The position numbers were made by a program, and so were the translations under genes. From NCBI GenBank assembly GCA_020747065.1, contig JAGMVK010000007.1, positions 868,001 through 932,000 of the forward strand: a stretch of 64,000 nt of DNA, in the 5' to 3' direction. The stretch comes from Cadophora sp. MPI-SDFR-AT-0126. Lineage: Eukaryota > Ascomycota > Leotiomycetes > Helotiales > Ploettnerulaceae. Within the stretch, counting starts at the first letter, position 1; every line of letters starts with the position of its first letter. Shown here one piece after another: positions 55,683-64,000 of the stretch. The notes beneath the pieces are model-generated. The model made no database searches. It was not told the DNA's origin and worked only from the letters and a program-made list of their open reading frames with translations.

Positions 55683-56384
55683 ATGAGCGAACAAAAACAT
55701 GGCAGGAGGCGACGGTCGAGCAGTCTATTATACCAGGAACCTCCCGAGACGATAGAGCATATGAGTGATCAAGCTGCCTTGCCAAATCTGAATGCCAATT
55801 GGGTAAATGCGAAGGGTCAGTATTTCCCCAAATGCTGGTGTGGAAATGCCAAGCATCTTGCTGCTATCTGTTGAGCTGTCACATCTGGCGAATCCTACTG
55901 GTCAGCCTTACTGACTTCAAGCAGGTGCCTGGACAATACACTTGGTTCTCATTGCTTGCCTCAAGGTTCTTTTCGATATAATTCCTGGTGTGTCACAGGA
56001 AACATCTTGGACCTTGACGAACATTTCTTACATGTTTGGCTCGTTTCTCATGTTTCATTGGGTTCGAGGAGTTCCCTTCGAATTCAATGCAGGCGCATAT
56101 GATAATCTGAACATGTGGGAGCAAATCGACAATGGGGCCCAGTACACACCAGCGAAAAAGTTTCTTCTCAGCGTTCCAATAGTGCTGTTTCTTTTGAGCA
56201 CTCACTATACCCATTACGACCTCACGTATTTCACCATCAACTTTCTGGCGGTGCTGGGAGTTGTGATACCAAAATTACCATACGTATGTGGCGAACCTCG
56301 TCCTTTTTGAGCAAATACTGATTCCGAATTCAGAGTCACCGAACCAGGGTGGGGTTGTTTTCTGGTGCACCAGAAGATAGGTAG
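55683..56384 (+). CDS. ORM1: ORMDL-family regulator of sphingolipid synthesis
   Basis: Model: join(55683..55815, 55925..56283, 56334..56384), 180 residues. Junctions give NWVNAKGAWTIHLVL and VIPKLPYSHRTRVGLFSG. The N-terminus RRRRSSSLLYQEPPETIEH carries the Ser cluster that Ypk1 phosphorylates in yeast Orm proteins. Four ER membrane segments follow, with the invariant FNAGAYDNLNMWEQIDNG and THYTHYDLTYFTINFLAVLG. Orm proteins bind serine palmitoyltransferase and hold it back; phosphorylation relieves this when sphingolipids or membrane tension fall. The start at 55683 matches the usual short leader before the Arg/Ser block. Length is slightly under yeast Orm1 (222). Symbol marks the family; fungi of this group usually have one copy. 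Confidence 0.95.
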
Positions 56385-56938
56385 CATAGCGGCAGATCAT
56401 TGCATAGCGTCTGTACGATATCTTGAGGCTTCGTCTATTCTGATTGATTGCGAGAAATCCACTTGGGAGAAAATGGGTGACCAGAGGTGTATTTAGAGAG
56501 ACGGAAAAGGAGTCGGTCTTGGCTACTTGAATTACAGTGGTTTTGGGAAGAGCTTTGCACTTATCCATGGCCACACTTTGTGGGCAAAGCACTTCAAGTT
56601 CGGCCTGATCCAAGGTAACGTGTGGACAAGCTTTTGGAGATCTGGTTCGGGCACTACTTTAGTTCTCGACAGCTTTGCAACAACTTCGCCGGACAAGGTC
56701 CAGGCCAGAAATTCAATTGCATTTCATCATCTACCAATTCTGCGTACCGTTGTTATCAGACTCTGCGTTTGCTACGGTCTCCGCTAGATTAGTTGGCTTC
56801 TATGGGCAGGGTATTAATTGAGAATCCCTCTCCTTCATCTGAACCTTCTTCCCTTCCAACCTTTCTCGCATTTCTCTCTTCTGGACCGCATAATTTTGCA
56901 TCTTCAACTCGCCCAAGTCAATCGCTAAATCTTTCAAA
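56385..56938. other. Spacer, promoter of the GPI-protein gene
   Basis: No gene. Leader just before 56939 is pyrimidine-rich (ctttctcgcatttctctcttc), typical of a strongly expressed fungal gene. Confidence 0.5.
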
Positions 56939-57877
56939 ATGGAATTCACCACCGCTCTCGTCGTCGCCTTTGCTGCGGCTGCACCTGTCTTCGGACAAAC
57001 TGCTGCTCCTTATGCCAACACAACTTCCGTTGTCACTCGTACCGTTACCGCCTACGAGACCTACGTATGTGCCTCCAATTTGATGTGGAAATCTCGAGGT
57101 ACAAGTCACGAGACCTGACTTTTGCTAACCATATCCCAGTGCCCTCAGCCCACCACCTTCACCCAGGGCACCAAGACCTACACTGCCACCAAGGAGGGGT
57201 GGGTTACCGTTAAGCACTGCCCAAAGAAGTGCACAATCACCTACACCCCCTCCAAGCCAACTGTTATGCCCATTGGTGAGAAGCCAAAGTACAACAACGG
57301 CACTGTCCCAGCCTGCCCTTGCCCCAAGGGTAAGACCGAGTGCCCATGTGCTCCTAAGCCAAACGGCCAAGTGTAAGTTCTCATATCCTCAACAACTGTT
57401 TTCCACCATACTGACGAATTCTCAGCCCAGGGACCAACGGCACGTAAGTTTGCTCACCATTGCTTTCTGATTCGACAGTAATTGACAGCTTGTAGCACCC
57501 CAGGTGGTAACGGCACCCCGGGTAACCCAGGTAACCCAGGAAAGCCAGGAAACACTGGTTCTACTGGCAACCCAGGCACTCCAGGCACTTCTGGCAGCAA
57601 TCCCTCTGGAAAGTATGTATCTTTGTATCTCCGTTGAAAATCACGACACTCACAATACCGTAGCACCCCAGGTTCCAACGCCAACCCAGGCTCCAACGGA
57701 GGTAACAATGGCGGAAACAACGGTGAAAACAACGGTGGAAACAACGGTGGAGTCAATGGTGCTGACAACCACGGCCCAACCATCTCCACCAGCGCTGCCA
57801 GCGCTGCCAGCGCTGCCAGCACCCTTTCCTCTGGAGCTCTTCTCGGTCTCGCTGCCATCGCCGTTTACATGTTGTAA
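56939..57877 (+). CDS. GPI-anchored cell-wall protein with collagen-like Gly/Pro/Asn repeats
   Basis: Model: join(56939..57064, 57140..57372, 57426..57443, 57496..57612, 57664..57877), 235 residues. A signal peptide (MEFTTALVVAFAAAAPVFG) precedes a Thr-rich stretch with TVTAYETYCPQPTTFTQG, like fungal Thr/Cys-rich wall proteins. Eight Cys lie in the N-terminal domain. Then come Gly-Asn-Pro-Gly runs (TPGGNGTPGNPGNPGKPGN), Asn/Gly runs, a Ser-Ala-Ala repeat, and a C-terminal hydrophobic end (SSGALLGLAAIAVYML) that is a GPI-attachment signal. Exons 3, 4 and 5 all start in phase 2 with the same CACCCCAGG or CCCAGG text, so exons 3 and 4 (18 and 117 nt) are symmetric and can be skipped without shifting frame. 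Likely a plasma-membrane or wall structural protein; no enzyme domain. Confidence 0.85.
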
Positions 57878-59138
57878 ACAGCGTCACAGCATCCACGTCC
57901 CTGATTCGACATCTCTGTACGCACGCTCGCTCGTTTCGATGAGAAGTTCTTCCCGCCATAGAAAGGTCGATGTATGGAAATGTGTGGTAGATAGGCGGTT
58001 GTCTTTTTTTGCTTCGATACGTACTCGAGGATTTTTTTTTTTGGCAGCTAGCTTTCGCGTCCCTTTGATTTTCCAATGAAAATTCCCTTTCTTCGATTCT
58101 TGATACGGTGTTTGGTGTATGGAGAAAACTATGTGATAGGGGAATTTCATAGAGTGTATGTAATATTCAATGTTCATTGAGGATTTTTCACTGCACATTT
58201 GGAAACATTCTTTCTTATCACTATAAAATGTTTTTCACTTCTATTTTCTCGATTCTCATTACTGGACGAGTTCTTTCGACTCATTGTGAAAAAGCTTCCA
58301 ATGTTGGATTGGACTCCAAGTCTTCGTGAAAGAATTGCACCATCTCATCTGCTGCCAGCCCGCGCTAAATCACGTTGTGTCATCGCGAAGCCTCCAAAGA
58401 AGAAATTTCCTTTAGTTTGGATAAGAGGCCACCTTTCGAGCTCTCTAATATGTTTCTGACGAGAGTAGCGTATCAAGTTTGCCTCACTAAGGCAGAAGGG
58501 AGCCAGTCGACCACGTGCGTTTTCCTCCTTTCGCCCAAGCGGGCGGTTTGTTCCAGCACTGCTACCGCAGGTCCACAAAGTCACACCAGGCCAGGCCAGG
58601 CCATTCTCACTCTACAAACGGCCACTCGTTTGATGTCAAAATAGATGTAAGATGGCTTTATTAATAAACTGCAACGAGACAAACACCGGCACCAAGTGCA
58701 CGAACCGCCAGCACAGTTCCCATCCATCCCTACAGACAAAGAAACGCACTTCACAAAACTCCAAACAATGGCCCGCTCCCCTGTCTCTCCCTTCCCGCCA
58801 TGAAAGAACACCCCTATCTTCTCTTTGTCGAGAGAGAGGAAATGCAGTGATAATGCCTTTGTCATGCGACTCTCACCACAATGACCTTCTTTCATGAGAG
58901 GTGGCAGTTCGGCGGCCAAGAGGTTACAGCACAGGTATCTCTTGTTGGTTGATACTTCTGCTGGAAATAGAACATAGGATCAATCGTGGTGAAGCATATA
59001 TCTGTTCTGCAGGTATCTGAAGGCAATCTCGGATTTTCTCCCTCCTCATCATTGTCAATTGGGACGAGCAACAAGCAGCTCCACGATGGCCTGCTAACTC
59101 CTTCCTCTCCATTAAGGAAGTAGAGCCAACCGCAAGTC
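57878..59138. other. Intergenic, nothing clear
   Basis: 3' flank of the GPI gene with T-runs at 58031 and a (CCAGG)3 motif near 58587-58601. Frames on both strands lack family features. Confidence 0.45.
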
Positions 59139-59639
59139 ATGTGCTGGTTGACCGAAAGCTACCACATCTGTTCTCACTGGGGTCCACGCCAAGTGCAGAC
59201 AGCCTGCATACGAGGCGAACTCTCAGGATCGACTACCGGCTGCTGGGAAAATATCATCCTCGGCGTCACTAAACTCTTAATCGCTTGCCCCAGCTGCAGA
59301 TACCGCGCTGAAATGGAGACACCGTTGCAAGCCTCCCACTTTCATCTCCATGGAACCTCTTCAGATGACCAGTTCGAGGTAAGAGAAATTTCCCGTGAGA
59401 GTCTAGAGAGGAAACTGCTGATCCTGGATAAGCTTTCTGCAGATCAAGAAAGGGAGAATGCAGAGAGGAAGGAGAGGGAGTGGATGGAGGAGTTGGAGGA
59501 GAGATGGGATGAGAGGTTGACGAAGGAAGCAGTGGGGAAGGATGGAGAGGGGAAGCACGAAGATGATAAGAGGTATTTGAGGCATGGTAAATGGTTCGCG
59601 TGGAGGGAATTTAAGAATGATGAGTTGCCGAAGAGTTGA
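59139..59639 (+). CDS. Small Cys/His-rich fungal protein of unknown function
   Basis: One exon, 166 residues. The start MCWLTESYHICSHWG, then an invariant-looking Cys spacing (CWENI, then IACPSCRYRAE) resembles a large class of short fungal proteins that begin Met-Cys-Trp, carry C-x-H and C-P-x-C pairs and probably bind zinc. The C-terminal 100 residues are a charged helix (RESLERKLLILDKLSADQE, RKEREWMEELEERWDE) ending basic. No signal or membrane segment. Copies of this class are often accessory and variable between strains. The gene is intact. No specific function is known; the family call is from memory of the pattern. Confidence 0.6.
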   Translation: MCWLTESYHICSHWGPRQVQTACIRGELSGSTTGCWENIILGVTKLLIACPSCRYRAEMETPLQASHFHLHGTSSDDQFEVREISRESLERKLLILDKLSADQERENAERKEREWMEELEERWDERLTKEAVGKDGEGKHEDDKRYLRHGKWFAWREFKNDELPKS

Positions 59640-60726
59640 GATGATAAGTTCGTTCGAGAGAATGGTGATCAAGCGAGACTTTTAGGGCTGGAGTCATAGA
59701 TACCCTTGCGCACACATTTTCCCAGGTTGTCGTAAATGCTGATACTGGATGTACTTTTCTGACTTTACCTGATTCTACGCCTACTTCAATCTTCTCGCTT
59801 GAGCGCTCTTCAATCGGTAGCCCCGCTGTTTTTTCTGTTTACAAAGACTACTCCAGTTTCATGTAACCCAACCACATTCAAAATGTTCAAGTACTGCATA
59901 ATTCATATATGCATAATCTATCATTTTCATGAAGGATAATACAGAATATCTAGAAATCCGTAAGTGAGACCAATATGGCATTAGAATATAGTGATGGCAT
60001 TCGTCAAGTGATCTCTTCGCTTAAATGAACTTCGTATTGGTCTCGATTTCCTAGCAAAGGAGGTTCATAACCAGACCAGTATAACCGTTTTACAGCTTGT
60101 CCTCCAAGACCCAAGGCATTGATCGTCGGAAACAGTCCAACTCTACTACTCCTCCCATCATCTCGAATAAATTATGGCTTTGCTTTAAGTTCTGTGCTAG
60201 GATCTTGCCCATTGAACAAGTTTGAAAGATTCATTTGCAAAGTATCAACATCCCCTAAAGCCACTTTATTTGAAACAACTTTTCCTCACCTAATGAATCT
60301 CCAGAGGGTCATAAAAGCAGGTTGTATATCTCCCCAAGACATGGGAGTATTACGTGATATTCACCTCAGGTGAATCTGATTTTCACTGGAGCACCGTGAA
60401 TAGAAGTCCTTGCTTAGCACCATGAGTGTTGACACTAGGCATCTTTCTAGCCTGGATATCAATTACAGGCAACAAACTCATCCCCTGTGCCCCAAAGAAT
60501 CGGCACAACCTACCAATTCCACTTTGCTGCCTGAATCACAGCCCATTAGCGCATCGCTAATCGAACGGCGTTTCACGCTGTTTTGTTTATTCTTTCCACA
60601 AAACAACTCCTTCCCAACTATTCTTCTATGAATTAAAATCCAACAACTTCGCATCAGAGGGATCGATTGATCCGGACGGGAGTCATCAAAACAGTCAAAC
60701 GTTTCGCAAGAACAAATCATCAAGCA
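59640..60726. other. Intergenic, AT-rich, nothing clear
   Basis: No coding frame with character on either strand. Confidence 0.45.
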
Positions 60727-61352
60727 ATGGTAAGCATGAACTACATGCCCCACCGTGAAGATGGGATGGTTGTTGATGAAGATATGTTCTTTGACAATAC
60801 CACTAACATCGATCCGTCCCTACTCTCTCAACCACAGGCTCAGCCTCCGCCCTCGTACTTCCATTCAGTGAGCAACACCCCCTCTTCCACGACACCATCC
60901 CCCCAAAGCTTCCCACTCACCGATTTCTATAAAATACTGCCAAGCCATTTCCTCGAAACCGATCTCCGAGGAAATCAAGAACCGCTTGATAGCCCTACGA
61001 GAAAGGCGTTCGCGATGGACGGATCTATGCATTAGATATGCCGCTTGATTGGAGTGAGGTGCATGGGAGTGAGAAGGGTGGGAAGGTGGCGAGTGAGATG
61101 GCGGGGTTGATGGAGGGCCGGGATTTGAAGGGGGATGAGGACGTTGAGGAGGAATTGGTGGTGGGGATGCAGAGGATGGGGGCGCGGTATGATGTGTTGG
61201 AGTATGATTTGATAAGGGAGATTGAGTTGAGGGAGATGAGGGAGAGGGGGAGGGTGGATGGAGTTGGTGTACAGGGGAGGAGGGAGAGGAGGAGGTTGGG
61301 GAGGAGGGTTTTTCAGATTTTCTTTCCGGGTACTATGGGACTGTTTGTGTAA
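60727..61352 (+). pseudogene. Unrecognised gene split by a one-base frameshift
   Basis: From ATG 60727 (MVSMNYMPHREDGMVVDEDM) the frame runs through a Pro/Ser-rich part and FYKILPSHFLETDLRGNQE, then ends at 61035. Another frame starts well from about 60991 with YEKGVRDGRIYALDMPLDW and SEVHGSEKGGKVASEMAG, then a charged helix, to a stop at 61352. A single base near 60985-60991 would join them; the two parts have matching style, and together would give about 208 residues. No splice sites are present at the join. No signal peptide or membrane segment and no known family. The coding strand is C-rich in the first part and strongly G-rich in the second. Confidence 0.5.
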
Positions 61353-63872
61353 CTGAGAGTCTGGGACTCTAGTACTGATTCCGCCAGAGACGTGACGGTG
61401 GAGAGAGATGAGGTGTAAGATGAATTCCGAATGCAGAATCCCCACTTTAATGTCTTTGCAGCGGAATAATCAACAGTGCTCCAGATATCTCGCATAACAG
61501 CCACGCTCGCTTAGGTGTTGTCGATCTAAACAATCGATTCCCCACCCTTGCCAAGAACAGCCAAGTCATGTTGCGAGATACCATCAGCGCACCCGAAAGC
61601 TAGATCGTTACCAAAAAGATCAAACCCACTGGGTCTTATATACTTTCGAGCTTATAACCCCCAATGCGGGATCGACTATTGATATTCTTTGTCCGGCTTC
61701 CACAACACGCACACCGAGCAATTCGTCACCATCCAGCGATTGCAGGTGTCCCTTATTAAATCACCGCATGGGAAGGTGTTGGTGGCAGAGTAAGAATTTT
61801 AGGTGTGGAGAGGAAGAAGTGCGATTCTGGAGACGCTATTGAGGGAGGAGGATCCGCATGAGGTGGCTTGGGGGCGATCCATTTGATTTGTTTGTCTTTA
61901 ATTTTGGTTTATCTAGAATTTGGGAAGTAGAGTGGATGGTAGGGGGAGGGTACGATGAAGTGTGAAGATTCTTGAATTAATTTCATGGCAAAGAGATAAC
62001 TGACGAGGGTAGAAGAATATAGATCCCATCACCAGCCTTTAAGACACCCCTTACGGACGAGCTCGCGAATTAATTTCGTGCAAGTCGACCTCAACGGGTA
62101 TCTCGATGTTGTCGGTGACATAGCCAACACGCTCTCGAGGACTAATATCGAATACCAGCAGTTTGCTGTGTCAAAACAGACATATTGGAGGCATTGGGAG
62201 GGAATACGGAGGGCCTGTGCTCGCAGTGGAGGATGGAGAATATTTATCTGTATTCGGGGATCCAGGAGGATATAGCTAGGGGATGAGAGTTGGCGCTGAC
62301 GGCGAGTATTGAGAGGTAGGTAGGATGGCAGGGCCGAGAGTTTGTGTATGAGTTGTGGATAGAGAGTGCCTGTTTGGATTCCTCTAGAGAGAGACGGTCA
62401 TTTGTACCTGAAACAAACTCTAAAAATAGAACAAACGCATTTTCATGACAGTTCAACGCAATCGGTCAGATTGTACTCAAGACAAAGATAGATATGCATA
62501 GGCAAGTACAATCAGAAGAAGTGACAAACGCGACTCGATGACTTGGGATCGGACATCTGCATCACGGCTTCCCACAGCACGCGCATGTCCAGCCTTGTTT
62601 TCACCTTGTCACGAATCCAATGTTAACAACGATCAAATCTAGATGAGTGCCTTTCCTATCTGCAAGATGATTGGAATGAGGGAGGTATGTGTGTTTCCAT
62701 CTCGGGACAAAAAAGCGTTGCTCGAGCATCCTGCATCCATCCTTCTCGTGCAGGAAGCCGAGCGTGGGACAAGATCCTGAGGAGAATGGAAATGATATGC
62801 GGGGTACCGTGAAAGAGGAGGAGATGAGGTGGCTGCTTTGCCGATTGTTGACACTCCGCCACACTCTCGGATGCTGTATCCATTGAATTGGTGGGTGGTG
62901 AAGCGAATGATTTTCTAAGGTAGGGTGGATAGTAGCATGGACCTCTTATCCTGGATGCACGTTTGTAGACGGTCTGTAGAGTTTTGACACCGCATTGTCA
63001 TTTTGGCACTGTTGGATACAGATGAGGGAGAGTTGACGTCCAAACCGAGTGAGGCATATGATTGATTATCCTGGCTGTCAGTGCAACCTTGTTGATCCAT
63101 CCCGAGCAATCAGCAGCCAGGTGTGCACAGACGAATCCTGCGCACACCGCACTGCTTTGCTGTCAACGTCAAAGTCCTCGGCAATCCTATCTGGTATGAA
63201 TAAGACCGAAGAGATCAGCTAAGGAAGCCTCCGCTTTGTCTGTGCCGGTGTGTTCTGGTGGTAACACGGCTTGCTTGCACGCAGTAGCGTGTGAAAGGCC
63301 GACAGTAGATCGGATTAGCCCCAGATTTTCGGGAGCCGGGAGAGGAGCGGAGGGGACTGGGCGAAGTCAACGGACAATTGGAGGCTGCAATTTAATTATT
63401 GGGATGAAAGGCCGAGCAGATTAGCTACAGCTATTCAGAAGCCGAAGAAAGCATGATAGGGGAGGCTCCGATTGTGGCATATGCCAATCTCCATGTTACG
63501 GGGTCGAGGCCGCTTGCATTACCTTCTCCGAGTCTGGGGTGCGTGAGACATTGAACTTGATGTGCGTTAAGCGGACGAGGGTAGAATGGGCCCTGAGTTT
63601 AGGGAGGACCAGACTGATAGTGAGTGTATGGGGAGGGAGAGGGATGAGACGCATCCTGCAGCAACCTGCAGTGGCTCAATGTGAAGTGTGCCTGACTGGA
63701 CAAGCCACTGAGGTCCTATTGCAGCCTCGAGTTATATCAGACAGGAATGCGCTGTGTAAACGTTGGCTGCGGCTTGCCCTGGTACACAAAAGCAATTCGG
63801 ATGCACTTTGAACAAGACTTGGTCATTGATTGCATTTGCACAGGATCCCTCGTCTCTTCGTTGTGATATGAC
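61353..63872. other. Intergenic, 2.5 kb with no supported gene
   Basis: Only short frames without coding character; overlapping frames at 62600-62890 are chance. No transposon ends or tRNA recognised. Confidence 0.45.
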
Positions 63873-64000
63873 ATGGCTCCGAAATTTGAAGTAAAAGACA
63901 AGACGACTTTGCAGCTTTGTTGCCTTACTGTCCGACGAGCTACCGAGGTAGACGTCGCCGCTGTCAAACGCAAAGTTTACGCCATCAAATCTCAGACATT
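63873..64000 (+). CDS. Possible gene start cut by the right edge
   Basis: An ATG at 63873 opens a frame of 42 codons that reaches the window edge (MAPKFEVKDKTTLQLC, then LTVRRATEVDVAAVKR). The R-x-A-T-x-x-D-V-x-A-V text faintly recalls the first strand and helix of GNAT acetyltransferases, but it is too short to judge. Confidence 0.25.
   Translation, partial: MAPKFEVKDKTTLQLCCLTVRRATEVDVAAVKRKVYAIKSQT

Noticed and set aside
1..64000. CRISPR arrays, insertion sequences, bacterial operons or biosynthetic megasynthases
   Set aside because: Nothing of the kind is visible; the window is eukaryotic with spliced genes and no intact transposon was recognised.

Overview
The window is nuclear DNA of a filamentous ascomycete (Pezizomycotina). 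The evidence is short 45-90 bp GT-AG introns with CTAAC/CTGAC branch sites, mostly fungal protein families, and compact intron-poor genes. A Leotiomycetes-like fungus is my guess from protein style only; no species can be named.

Layout. 0-13 kb is gene-poor and accessory: an acyltransferase 3 tail at the left edge, an arylsulfotransferase-family gene (2.0-3.9 kb), a tiny two-exon secreted cysteine-rich peptide gene (4.8-5.05 kb), a coding relic (6.8-7.2 kb), a broken histidine acid phosphatase (8.1-9.9 kb) followed by a 15-bp minisatellite, and two tandem, frameshifted paralogs of an RNase H-associated fungal family (10.5-12.7 kb). 13-20.6 kb mixes core genes (NHP2, PHB1, QCR8) with a hypothetical gene and a broken SNF-type transporter. 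21-33 kb is dense and conserved: a small disordered protein, mitochondrial PheRS, a DIC-type mitochondrial carrier with a 5-nt microexon, RPB3, calcipressin, a DUF2236 protein and RRG9. 33-47 kb holds a large WD40 protein, an ankyrin protein, a DUF676 lipase, the REX3 exonuclease and RFC5. 47-64 kb holds an F-box-type gene with an in-frame TAG, a DUF427 protein, an Air1/2-like zinc-knuckle protein, an ORMDL protein, a GPI-anchored collagen-like wall protein, a small Cys/His protein, a split gene, and a 2.5-kb stretch with nothing clear.

Functional themes. Several products act in mitochondria (PHB1, QCR8, PheRS, carrier, RRG9). Others serve RNA metabolism (NHP2, REX3, Air-like, RPB3) or DNA replication (RFC5). 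ORMDL restrains sphingolipid synthesis and calcipressin modulates calcineurin. These core genes are intact, whereas accessory genes carry isolated nonsense or one-base lesions, which suggests decay or, less likely, scattered assembly errors.

A window-wide oddity is that many genes are C-rich on the coding strand in the 5' part and switch to G-rich in the 3' part, whichever way they are transcribed. All splice models were derived by eye from reading frames, splice motifs and family conservation; no searches were run.
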